Assembly (NCBI GenBank): GCA_031272185.1
Contig: JAISUG010000028.1
Location: forward strand, 1 to 43,279
Direction of reading: 5' to 3'
Length of the DNA stretch: 43,279 nucleotides
Origin: Lachnospiraceae bacterium
GTDB lineage: Bacteria; Bacillota; Clostridia; Lachnospirales; Lachnospiraceae
The notes under the pieces were generated by a model. The model saw nothing but the letters and a program-made list of their open reading frames with translations, did not search any database and was not told the DNA's origin. Of this stretch, positions 7,053-15,334 are shown in pieces (positions within the stretch are counted from its first letter, which is position 1; each line of letters begins with the position of its first letter). Position numbers and translations under genes: made by a program.

Positions 7053-8510
7053 TCACGCGACCCGTATCACCTGCAGCACCGCCCCGTCCCCGCCGGGCTT
7101 GGCGGCCAGCGACCCCAGCCACTCGTCCAGCGCAGCCTTGGCAAGGGGCGGCGTGACCACCCCGAACTCCCCAGGTTTCACGCTGCTGACGGTCTGCCAG
7201 TCCTTCCCGGCGTCGCCGTCCCCGAACAGCTCCGTGGCATGCCCTTTCAGCCGCACGAAGTAAGGGTAGGGCAATGCGCCCAGGGGCTCCACGTCCATCT
7301 GCGGCCCTGTCCAGCCGATGCGGATGTAGGTCTTCAAATGGTTCGCCATCTCGATGACGTCGCTCACCACCGCGCTGGCCGTGGGGTATTTGCCGGCGCC
7401 CATGCCGTAAAACATGGACACCCCAAGCATATTGCCCCGCACCATGATGCCGTTGTACACGTCGTTGATGGCATAGAGGGGGCTGTTTACATCAACCAAG
7501 GCCGGCTCAACCGATGCATACACGGTTTCCTCGCCCTCGGCATATGCCACGTCGCAGCGGTTGCCTTCCACCCGGACCGCGCTGCTCACGCACACAGGCG
7601 CGGCGACGGCGCCGCCCCCTGCCTGCCCGGATGCGGCACCGGCCACGGCGCCATTTGCCGGCCCGCTTCCGGCCTGCCCCAAGCCGGTCGCCGAAGCGGC
7701 TTTGGAACCGCCCCCGGCTGACTGACCCGCGCCCCCCGAACCATCGGCGGGCCCGGCCCCCACCAACCTGCACTCGCCCAGCAGCTTGATGGATTTTTTC
7801 AGTTTTTTCGCATACTCGAAGTCCAGGGTGCCGATCCCGGAGATGCCCGTGGTGGGTATCTTCTGGTAGTCCACTTCCCTGCCGGTGGCCAATGCGGCGA
7901 GTATGGCTATCTTGCGGCAGGTGTCGTGCCCCTCCACGTCCGCACTGGGGTCACGCTCGGCGTAACCCAGCCGCTGCGCTTCGGATAGCGCCGACTCAAA
8001 TGACTCGCCGTCCTCGTTCATCTTGGTCAGGATGTAGTTGGTGGTGCCATTGAGGATGCCCGTGATCTCCTCCACCCGCTCCCCGGCGAAACTCCGGTAA
8101 AAGGGCCGGATGATCGGGATCCCGCCGCCCACGCTGGCCTCGAACATGAAGTTCTGGCCCCGCTCCCTGGCCAGAGCCAGCAGTTCCGTGCCATGGGCGG
8201 CCACCAGGGCCTTGTTGGACGTGGTGACCTGCTTCCCCGCCAGGATGCACGCCTTCACGTAGGTATATGCCGGCTCCAGCCCCCCCATGGTCTCCACCAC
8301 TATCTGGATCTCGGGGTCGTCCACTATCTTCGCGAAATCGTGGACGATGCGGCTTTCGATGGGCTGCCCCGGGAAATCCCTCAGGTCCAGCACCGCTTTC
8401 ACCACCACGTCGTCGCCCACTTTGCGCTTCACCACCTCGCGGTTGGTTTCCAGCGCATCCACCACACCCGACCCGATGGTGCCGTATCCCATCACCGCCA
8501 CTCCGATCAT
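7053..8510 (-). CDS. hom: Homoserine dehydrogenase with a low-complexity insertion
   Basis: 485 residues from the ATG at 8510 (MIGVAVMGYGTIGSG), preceded by aaggagg; the extra 47 codons to 8651 have no family match. It reduces aspartate semialdehyde to homoserine with NAD(P)H. Seen: Rossmann GYGTIG at 8-13, TTSNKALVAAHG with Lys100, EASVGGGIPIIRP near 124-136, and DVEGHDTCRK at 191-200 carrying the family's Asp and Lys catalytic pattern. Residues about 251-305 are a Gly/Ala/Ser-rich insertion (GAGPADGSGGAGQSAGGGSK and onward) within the catalytic part, splitting a strand region that is continuous in relatives. The C-terminal region corresponds loosely to the ACT-like domain. It is probably co-transcribed with lysC. 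Confidence 0.95.
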   Translation of the reverse strand: MIGVAVMGYGTIGSGVVDALETNREVVKRKVGDDVVVKAVLDLRDFPGQPIESRIVHDFAKIVDDPEIQIVVETMGGLEPAYTYVKACILAGKQVTTSNKALVAAHGTELLALARERGQNFMFEASVGGGIPIIRPFYRSFAGERVEEITGILNGTTNYILTKMNEDGESFESALSEAQRLGYAERDPSADVEGHDTCRKIAILAALATGREVDYQKIPTTGISGIGTLDFEYAKKLKKSIKLLGECRLVGAGPADGSGGAGQSAGGGSKAASATGLGQAGSGPANGAVAGAASGQAGGGAVAAPVCVSSAVRVEGNRCDVAYAEGEETVYASVEPALVDVNSPLYAINDVYNGIMVRGNMLGVSMFYGMGAGKYPTASAVVSDVIEMANHLKTYIRIGWTGPQMDVEPLGALPYPYFVRLKGHATELFGDGDAGKDWQTVSSVKPGEFGVVTPPLAKAALDEWLGSLAAKPGGDGAVLQVIRVA

Positions 8511-8702
8511 CTCTTCCTCCTTGTCACTGGGGGCCAGGCCCCGGCAGCCGTCTTCCGAACCATTTCTTCCCGTGGGATGCCCCCGGCCCCGCAGGGTCTG
8601 TGCCATTCGCTCGCCCGCATTGGCATCCCACGCATTCTTCCCGTGCGACACTCTAGCTCCCGCATGGCATGCCTGTGGGCGCCTAGTTCCTGCCCCTTGC
8701 CG

Positions 8703-9840
8703 TCACTCCGCATCCTGGCTGCGCCTATCCGGGCAGCCCAGGCTCAGCCATTTCAGGTATGCGCTGATGAATGGGTCCAATGCCCCGTCCAGCACCGCGT
8801 TCACATTGCCTGTCTCCTCCCCGGTGCGCAGGTCCTTCACCATGGTGTAGGGCTGCAGCACGTAGGAGCGGATCTGGTTGCCCCAGCCGATCTCTTTCAC
8901 GTCGCCCCTGATGTCGGAGATCTTCTCGGCATTCTCCTGTTTCTTGAGCAAGAACAGCTTCGCCTTGAGCATCTGCATGGCCTTGTCCTTGTTCTGGAAC
9001 TGGGAGCGCTCGTTCTGGCACTGCACCACGATCCCCGTGGGGATGTGCGTGATGCGTATGGCCGAGGACGTCTTGTTGATATGCTGCCCCCCCGCGCCGC
9101 TGGAGCGGTAGGTGTCCACCCGCAGGTCTTCCGGGTTGATGTCCACGTCCAGGTCTTCCTCAATGTCCGGCATCACGTCGCAGGAAACGAACGAAGTCTG
9201 CCGCTTCCCGGCGGCGTTGAAGGGGGACATGCGCACCAGGCGGTGCACTCCCCGCTCCGATTTCAGGTAACCAAAAGCGTTGGCGCCGTTGATCTGTACG
9301 GTGACGGACTTGATCCCCGCCTCTTCCCCGTCCAGATAGTCCAGCACCTCAGTGGCATACCCTTTGGACTGCGCCCAGCGGGTGTACATCCGATAGAGCA
9401 TCCCGCACCAGTCGCAGGACTCCGTGCCGCCCGCGCCCGCATTGAGCCGCAGGATGGCGTTGCAGGCGTCGTATTCTTCTGACAGCAGCGTCGCCAGGCG
9501 CAGCTCGTCGAATTTCTGGGTGAAACTGTCCAGCATCTCCTGGATCTCGGGGATGACAGAGGCATCATTTTCCTCATACCCCATCTCGATCATCAGGCCG
9601 ATGTCCTCGTAGGCGGTTTCCAATTCCTGGAACTCGTCCACCGTGTCCTTGAGGTTCTTCGCCTCCTTGAGGAGCTTCGTGGACCTGGCCGGGTCGTCCC
9701 AGAAACCCGCCTCCTCCATGTATTTGTTCAATTCGTCGATCCGCTTTAACTTTTGGTCTAGGTTAAAGTGAATCCCTCACTTCCACTAATGGTTTTTCGT
9801 AATTCGTGAGTATGAACTTGAAATTGTCCAGCTCGACCAC
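8703..9840 (-). CDS. prfB: Peptide chain release factor 2, expressed by +1 programmed frameshift
   Basis: RF2 terminates translation at UGA and UAA. The zero-frame part starts at GTG 9840 (V-VELDNFKF, matching family N-termini, with aaggtga just upstream; in-frame ATG at 9858 is an alternative). It runs ...NYEKPLVEVRDSL to an in-frame TAA at about 9763-9765. A +1 slip at CTT TAA C enters the long frame (NLDQKLKRIDELNKYMEEAGFWDDP...). An SD-like GAGGG lies a few bases before CTT. The main frame shows the SPF anticodon-like tripeptide (RMSPFNAAGKRQTS) and the catalytic GGQ (SSGAGGQHINKTSS). The unusual point is a UAA rather than the customary UGA at the frameshift stop. Total product is about 378 residues. 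Confidence 0.95.
9760..9779 (-). promoter_or_regulatory. RF2 +1 frameshift site with UAA
   Basis: On the minus strand the order is GTGAGGG, ATTCA, CTT, TAA, C. CTT is the slippery codon, TAA the in-frame stop and GAGGG the Shine-Dalgarno-like stimulator. After the slip, AAC is read as Asn where most relatives have Asp from GAC. The layout is the family's autoregulatory device. Confidence 0.9.
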
Positions 9841-9907
9841 CGTGTCACCTTCTTTCATTATGTTGTTACATTGCCCCACCAACTGAACGTTGCGCATCCG
9901 ACATCAG

Positions 9908-9945
9908 TCTCGACTTAGCGCAAGTTTTGGTCTGCGTGGCAATAC
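9908..9945 (-). repeat. Dispersed 38-bp element, copy 3 (upstream of prfB)
   Basis: Shares TCTC, ACT, GCGCAAG, TTT, GTC, GCG and GCAATAC blocks, in identical spacing, with 18029-18066, and is slightly more diverged. It lies 50-70 bp upstream of the prfB start. The remaining gap sequence to 10127 shows GC-rich partial repeats only. Confidence 0.6.
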
Positions 9946-10127
9946 CTTACGGCCGCAATGTCCCTGGTTTCCCACTTGTCCCATGCGGCCGCGAGCTACC
10001 GTGTCGCCGGGGCCTAAGCGCATCTTGGCCCTGGTGCGGCGATCCCTGCTTCCGGGGCGTTGTGCCCCACTTGTGTGTCGCCGGGGCCAAAGCGCCCCTC
10101 GGCCCCGACGCCCATCCCTGCCTCGCC

Positions 10128-12752
10128 CTACGCCTTCTCTTTCAGCGCGGCCTGCGCCGCCGCCAGCCTTGCTATGGGCACGCGGAACGGGGAGCAGGAC
10201 ACGTATGTCAGGCCCACATTGTGGCAGAACTCCACGCTGGAGGGGTCCCCGCCGTGCTCGCCGCAGATCCCCAGCTTGATGTCCGGGCGGGTCATCCGGC
10301 CCTTTTCCGCCGCCATCTGCACCAGCTGCCCCACGCCCACCTGGTCCAGCCTGGCGAATGGGTCTGACTCGAAGATCTTCGCCTTGTAGTAGGCATCCAG
10401 GAACTTCCCGGCGTCGTCCCGGGAGAACCCGAAGGTCATCTGGGTCAGGTCGTTGGTGCCGAAAGAGAAGAATGCCGCCTCCTCGGCGATGGCGTCCGCG
10501 GTCAACGCCGCGCGCGGTATCTCTATCATGGTGCCGATGATGTACTTGATGTCGGAGTTCTTTTCCTTTTTCACCTGCTCCGCCACTTCCACCACGATGT
10601 CCTTGACGAACTTCAGCTCTTTCTTTTCGCCCACCAGTGGGATCATGATCTCCACCGTGATGTCGAACCCTTTCTCCGCCTTCACCTCGATGGCCGCCTC
10701 CATCACCGCGCGGGTCTGCATCTTGGCGATCTCCGGGTAGGTGACGCACAGGCGGCAGCCCCGGTGCCCCATCATGGGGTTGAACTCATGGAGCTCGTCG
10801 CATTTGGCCTTCACCTGCTCCGGCGTCAGGCCCATGTCCGCGGCCAGGGCCTTGATGTCCTCGGGGTCGGTGGGCACGAACTCATGCAGCGGCGGGTCCA
10901 GGTAGCGGACGGTCATGGGCCGGTCCTCCAGCACCGTGTACATCGCCTTGAAATCGCCCTTCTGGAAGGGGATCAGCTCGTTAAGCGCGGCCTCCCTGGC
11001 CTCCACGGTGTCCGACAGGATCATCTTTCGGATCTTCGGGATGCGCTCCGGGTCGAAGAACATGTGCTCCGTGCGGCACAGGCCGATGCCCTCCGCGCCC
11101 AGCTTGACGGCATTGGCCGTGTCCGCGGGCGTGTCCGCATTGGTGCGCACCTTAAGGGTGCGGTGCTGGTCGGCCCAGGCCATGATGCGCCCGAAATCGC
11201 CGCCCACGCTGGCCTCCACCGTCTTTATGTCGCCCAGGTAGATATTGCCCGTGGACCCGTCCAGGGAAATGAAGTCCCCTTCCTTGACGGTCTCGCCGCC
11301 CAGTTCGAAATGCTTCGCGGCCTCGTCGATGCGGATCTCGCCGCAGCCGGACACGCAGGCGGTGCCCATGCCCCTGGCCACCACCGCGGCGTGGGAGGTC
11401 ATGCCGCCCCGCACGGTCAGGATGCCCTGTGCCGCATGCATCCCCTCGATGTCCTCGGGCGACGTCTCCAGGCGCACCAGGATCACCCGCTCGCCTTTCT
11501 CATGGTGGGACTTCGCGTCCTCGGCGGTGAAGTACACCTTGCCCGCCGCCGCGCCCGGGGACGCGGGGAGCGCGCTGCCCAGCACCTTGCCCGCCTTCAG
11601 CGCGGCCGGGTCGAATGTGGGGTGCAGCAGCTGGTCCAGGGACTTGGCCTCGATGCGCAGTATCGCCTCCTCGGGCGTGATCTTGCCCTCGTCCACCAGG
11701 TCGCAGGCGATCTTGATGGCCGCAGGCGCGGTGCGCTTGCCGTTGCGGGTCTGGAGGAAGTAGAGCTTGCCCTCCTGGATGGTGAACTCCATGTCCTGCA
11801 TGTCTTTGTAATGGTTTTCCAATGTATTGGCGATTTCCATGAACTGCTTGAAGCACTCCGGCAGGTCCTCGGCCAGCTTGGTGATGGGCTGGGGTGTGCG
11901 GATGCCAGCCACCACGTCCTCGCCCTGGGCGTTGATGAGGTATTCGCCGTACACGCCCTTCTCGCCCGTGGAGGGGTTGCGGGTGAACGCCACGCCCGTC
12001 CCGGAGGTGTCACCCATGTTGCCGAAAACCATGGCCTGCACGTTCACCGCGGTACCCCAGTCACCTGGGATGTCGTTCATGCGGCGGTACACGATGGCGC
12101 GGGGGTTGTCCCATGAGCGGAACACCGCCTTCACCGCCTCCATCAGCTGGACTTTGGGCTCCTGGGGGAACTCCGCCCCCATCTTTTCCTTGTAGATGGC
12201 CTTGTACTTGGCGATGACCTCCTTCAGGTCCTCCGCGGTCAGGTCCGTGTCGTACTTCGCGCCCTTGGCGTGCTTGATCTCGTCCAGGATCCCCTCGAAA
12301 AAGGTCTTGCTCATCTCCATGACCACGTCGGAGAACATCTGGATGAAACGCCTGTAGGAGTCGTAGGCAAACCGCGGGTTCCCGGTCTTGGCGGCGAACC
12401 CCTCCACGGCCTCGTCGGTGAGCCCCAGGTTCAGGATGGTGTCCATCATACCCGGCATGGACGCCCGCGCGCCGGAGCGCACCGACACCAGCAGCGGGTC
12501 CGCGGTGTCCCCGAACTTCTTCCCCTGGATCTCTTCCAGTTTGCCCAATGCGGCGAATATCTGCCCCTGGATCTCGTCGGTGATCTTCTTCCCGCTGTTG
12601 TAGTATTCGGTGCAGGCTTCCGTGGTCACGGTGAACCCCTGGGGGATAGGCAGCCCCAGGTTCGTCATCTCCGCCAGGTTGGCGCCCTTGCCGCCCAGCA
12701 GGTTCTTCATGTCGGCCCTGCCCTCTTTGAACTCATAAACCCATTTTGCCAT
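10128..12752 (-). CDS. ppdK: Pyruvate, phosphate dikinase
   Basis: 874 residues, the normal family length, starting MAKWVYEFKEG at 12752 with aaggagg 11 nt upstream. It interconverts pyruvate, ATP and Pi with PEP, AMP and PPi, and in anaerobes often works in the glycolytic direction. Seen: N-terminal ATP-grasp region (LLGGKGANLAEM), swivelling phospho-His domain with GGMTSHAAVVARGMG near residue 450, the PEP/pyruvate barrel with GLCRTEHMFF near 555, and the C-terminal catalytic Cys in YVSCSPFRVPIARLAAAQA (about 853). There is no insertion, unlike several other enzymes here. It is transcribed from its own promoter, divergent from xpaC. Possible phosphorylation control by a PPDK regulatory protein is not testable here. 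Confidence 0.97.
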   Translation of the reverse strand: MAKWVYEFKEGRADMKNLLGGKGANLAEMTNLGLPIPQGFTVTTEACTEYYNSGKKITDEIQGQIFAALGKLEEIQGKKFGDTADPLLVSVRSGARASMPGMMDTILNLGLTDEAVEGFAAKTGNPRFAYDSYRRFIQMFSDVVMEMSKTFFEGILDEIKHAKGAKYDTDLTAEDLKEVIAKYKAIYKEKMGAEFPQEPKVQLMEAVKAVFRSWDNPRAIVYRRMNDIPGDWGTAVNVQAMVFGNMGDTSGTGVAFTRNPSTGEKGVYGEYLINAQGEDVVAGIRTPQPITKLAEDLPECFKQFMEIANTLENHYKDMQDMEFTIQEGKLYFLQTRNGKRTAPAAIKIACDLVDEGKITPEEAILRIEAKSLDQLLHPTFDPAALKAGKVLGSALPASPGAAAGKVYFTAEDAKSHHEKGERVILVRLETSPEDIEGMHAAQGILTVRGGMTSHAAVVARGMGTACVSGCGEIRIDEAAKHFELGGETVKEGDFISLDGSTGNIYLGDIKTVEASVGGDFGRIMAWADQHRTLKVRTNADTPADTANAVKLGAEGIGLCRTEHMFFDPERIPKIRKMILSDTVEAREAALNELIPFQKGDFKAMYTVLEDRPMTVRYLDPPLHEFVPTDPEDIKALAADMGLTPEQVKAKCDELHEFNPMMGHRGCRLCVTYPEIAKMQTRAVMEAAIEVKAEKGFDITVEIMIPLVGEKKELKFVKDIVVEVAEQVKKEKNSDIKYIIGTMIEIPRAALTADAIAEEAAFFSFGTNDLTQMTFGFSRDDAGKFLDAYYKAKIFESDPFARLDQVGVGQLVQMAAEKGRMTRPDIKLGICGEHGGDPSSVEFCHNVGLTYVSCSPFRVPIARLAAAQAALKEKA

Positions 12753-12826
12753 ACGGTCTTTTCCTCCTTATTGTCTTGACAATAATCGTCACCCACTCTT
12801 TGGTGCCATCGTCCACATCCGCCCCC

Positions 12827-13004
12827 GCCCGCACGCAAGGAACCGCCATGCACGGCGCCCTGCCGCCGCACACCTGCGATACAGCCTTCGCGCAGCCTGG
12901 TGCCGCACGCCTGCGATACTGCCTTCCGCAGCCTGCCGCCGCACACCTGCGATACAGCCTTTGCGCAGCCCGTCGCGGCCGCCCCTGCCCGCACGCAAGG
13001 AACC
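12827..13004. repeat. 36-37-bp tandem repeat (3 copies) flanked by 19-bp direct repeats
   Basis: gccgca-led units start at 12865, 12902 and 12938 and contain cctgcgata. A 19-bp direct repeat (cccgcacgcaaggaaccg) flanks the block at about 12827-12845 and 12986-13004. The whole block lies in the predicted 5' leader of ppdK. The 645-bp gap 12753-13397 also holds divergent promoters and the 37-bp duplication near 13162; no gene is seen in it. Confidence 0.8.
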
Positions 13005-13070
13005 GATCCCCCCGGCGGCCTTCGGCGCAAACGCAGATTCGAAAATCCGTGCGGCGATGGACAGTAACAT

Positions 13071-13099
13071 ATTATAACCACAAAATACAAGTTTCGTAA
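13071..13099 (-). promoter_or_regulatory. Promoter for ppdK
   Basis: Minus strand: consensus -10 TATAAT (13071-13076), 17-bp spacer and a weak -35 TTACGA (13094-13099). The leader to ppdK would be about 310 nt and include the 36-bp repeats. Confidence 0.55.
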
Positions 13100-13109
13100 A
13101 GTATTTTCA

Positions 13110-13138
13110 TTGTAATTTTTCCACGTTTCATGTATAAT
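13110..13138 (+). promoter_or_regulatory. Promoter for xpaC-telA
   Basis: Plus strand: -35 TTGTAA (13110-13115), 17-bp spacer, perfect -10 TATAAT (13133-13138). It stands back to back with the ppdK promoter in an AT-rich island. Confidence 0.7.
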
Positions 13139-13161
13139 CTCCCCTAAAGGGCGGTTTTACA

Positions 13162-13240
13162 TGGCCTACAGTGGTGGCGCACACTCATGAGTCGCGCGTG
13201 GCCTACTGTGGTGGCGCACACTCATGATGAGTCGCGCGCC
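13162..13240 (+). repeat. 37-bp duplication carrying palindromes in the xpaC leader
   Basis: tggcctac units start at 13162 and 13199. Each contains a palindrome, ACTCATGAGT at 13183-13192 and ACTCATGATGAGT at 13220-13232, followed by cgcgcg. They lie 45-95 bp downstream of the predicted -10, a position suited to an operator or an RNA element. This is inferred from position only. Confidence 0.6.
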
Positions 13241-13397
13241 CGGCGGCATCTTCGCCCGATTACCGGCTTGGTCATCGTATGGCCGCATATGACCGACATG
13301 AATAAGAGACTCAGACATCCGCCGGCAAGTTATGCTCGCTTTATGTATATCACGTGGGCGAAGCTCACATTGGATATTACTCGCTCTCGGAGGAGCC

Positions 13398-15086
13398 ATG
13401 GACAACCAGTACTGGTCAAACTTGGGAGAAGACATCAGATCCGCCGTCCAGGCCGCAGTGGACACCAAGGACTTCAGGCACCTGAACGAGGTGGTGTCCC
13501 AGTCCGTCAAGGATGCCATGGCCACGGTAGGGAAAGGTCTGGACAATGTATCCCGGCGCCCGTCCCAAAGCCGCACCGCGGATGACAGCCAGGCGCCCTA
13601 CCCCTACGCAGGCAGCGCAGGTACACCCGACTGCGGCCCACAATCCCAGACACGCGGTGCCGGGTCCGCTTACGGGGGCACATACACCTACGACTACACA
13701 CAGGGAGGTGCCTCCGGCATGGCTTCCGGCGCCGCACACTCTTCCGCGGCCGGCCCCGGTACATACTCATACGAATATACCCAGGGAGCCGTCAGGGGCG
13801 GCGGCCAGCGTTCTTCCACCGGCAGCTATGGTCCGTCCGCCGACGGCCGGCAAACCGGCGCCCGGACACCCCTGCACCGGGCGGGCGCCGCCGCAGGCAG
13901 GTTCGCCGGGCAGGTCGCAAGCCAAGCCGCCACACAGGCCCTGCAGAAACTCTCAGAAAAAGCTGCCGCCCCCAAGGCACGTGCACCCCAGGCGCCCGTT
14001 TCCAAGGCACCGCCCAGGTCCGGGGCCCGTCGGGACACCGCACCCAAGGCCCCGCCCCTTTACGCCGGCTCCTCCGGCACTTACGGCCTGGGCGTCATGG
14101 GGCTGGTCACCACCATCCCCGCCGACATAGTGTTTCTGATCTTCATGCTGATTTTCCTGCTGTCCGGGCGGTTCACCCCCGGCCTGGTCTTCACGCTGCT
14201 ATTTGCAGGCAGCGCCTACCTCACGGCGAGGTCATGGGGGCTCCTTGGCCGGATCAGGCGTTTCCGCGCCACAGTGGCATATCTGGGGACGAGGACATTT
14301 TGCAGGGTGGACGAGCTGGCCGGCCACCTCATGGTGACACCCGCAGCATTGTTGAAGGACCTGCGCCGCATGATACTGGACCGCTGGTTCATACAAGGGC
14401 ACGTCGCCCCCGACGGGTCTTTTCTGTTCGTAACAGAGGAAACCTACCAGTCGTACCTGCGGACCGAGCAGGAACGCCTGGCCGCACTCGCCCAGGAACA
14501 GGCCCAGCAGGCGAACCAGGCCGCCCAGGCCGCGGCGGCGCAGCGAGCGGACCAAAACGCCCAGGATGCGCTCCCGGCAGAGGTCCGGGCCATGGTGGAC
14601 TCCGGCAACGCTTACTTGGCGCAGATCAAAGAGTGCAACTCGTCCATCGCCGACGACACCATATCCGCCAAGATTTCCCGCATCGAGGAACTGGTGGGCA
14701 AGATTCTCTCCCGGGTGCGCCAAAACCCGGCCTCCGCCCCTGACCTGAAGAAATTCATGGACTACTACCTGCCCACCACGGTGAAACTGCTGGTGGCCTA
14801 CCGGGACCTGGACAGCGTGCAGGAGCAGGGTGCGAACATCAACACCTCCAAACAGGAGATCGAGTCCACCCTGGACACCATCAACACCGCATTCGAGAAC
14901 CTGCTGGACCAGATCTTCCAGGCCACCGCCTGGGATATATCCAGCGACATCTCCGTGCTCAACACCATGCTGGCAAAGGAAGGCCTGGCGGAAGGCATCT
15001 CGGCTAAAGGCTTCGGCCTGGACATGTTCCATGCCGCCGCGAACCGGGAGAAGGTGCCGGTGCTGAAAGGCTCGGACGACACTTAA
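13398..15086 (+). CDS. xpaC: XpaC-family membrane protein (5-bromo-4-chloroindolyl phosphate hydrolysis family)
   Basis: 562 residues from the ATG at 13398 (MDNQYWSNLGEDIRSAVQAAV), preceded by ggagga; the extra codons to 13332 lack support. Domains: an N-terminal amphipathic segment (1-50); a long Gly/Ala/Ser/Tyr-rich disordered region (about 50-220) with a repeated GTYTYDYTQG / GTYSYEYTQG motif; two membrane helices (about 230-275); a winged-helix-like segment (YLGTRTFCRVDELAGHLMV); an Ala/Gln-rich coiled coil (near 355-395); and the XpaC domain (about 400-560, SRIEELVGKIL through SVLNTMLAKEGLA). The name comes from a B. subtilis phenotype; the biochemical role is unknown. It is paired with telA, as in Bacillus (xpaC-yaaN). 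Confidence 0.82.
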   Translation: MDNQYWSNLGEDIRSAVQAAVDTKDFRHLNEVVSQSVKDAMATVGKGLDNVSRRPSQSRTADDSQAPYPYAGSAGTPDCGPQSQTRGAGSAYGGTYTYDYTQGGASGMASGAAHSSAAGPGTYSYEYTQGAVRGGGQRSSTGSYGPSADGRQTGARTPLHRAGAAAGRFAGQVASQAATQALQKLSEKAAAPKARAPQAPVSKAPPRSGARRDTAPKAPPLYAGSSGTYGLGVMGLVTTIPADIVFLIFMLIFLLSGRFTPGLVFTLLFAGSAYLTARSWGLLGRIRRFRATVAYLGTRTFCRVDELAGHLMVTPAALLKDLRRMILDRWFIQGHVAPDGSFLFVTEETYQSYLRTEQERLAALAQEQAQQANQAAQAAAAQRADQNAQDALPAEVRAMVDSGNAYLAQIKECNSSIADDTISAKISRIEELVGKILSRVRQNPASAPDLKKFMDYYLPTTVKLLVAYRDLDSVQEQGANINTSKQEIESTLDTINTAFENLLDQIFQATAWDISSDISVLNTMLAKEGLAEGISAKGFGLDMFHAAANREKVPVLKGSDDT

Positions 15087-15334
15087 ACCGCCCTCGCACC
15101 GCTGTACCACCCCGACGCCGACTTGCCACCAGGCACCGGTGATGTACCGAAGCCCAGCACCGCATAAACCGCCCCCGCACCACCCGCCCGGCCAGCATCA
15201 CCCGCCCGGCCCCCGCTCCATATCGGCGGGTTCAGACGAACGATCAAACCAATGCAACCATAGAGTATCGCCACCGGCATGATTGCCTCATCGTCCATCG
15301 CATGGCCGGCGGCATCGAAACGAAGGAGGATCCT

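Noticed and set aside
8511-8702. Possible T-box or lysine riboswitch before hom-lysC
   Set aside because: The 192-bp gap shows no T-box sequence, specifier stem or lysine-aptamer core that I can recognise.
8193-9482. 429-codon plus-strand open frame
   Set aside because: Antisense to hom and prfB; no recognisable protein features.
9731-9858. prfB broken by an authentic frameshift mutation
   Set aside because: The CTT-stop-C context, upstream GAGGG and conserved protein on both sides fit the programmed RF2 frameshift.
10764-12116. 450-codon plus-strand open frame
   Set aside because: Antisense to the conserved ppdK sequence; it arises from high GC in the third codon position and has no family features.
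13187-13585. 132-codon plus-strand frame over the xpaC leader
   Set aside because: Crosses the palindrome repeat and overlaps the better supported xpaC start at 13398 in another frame.
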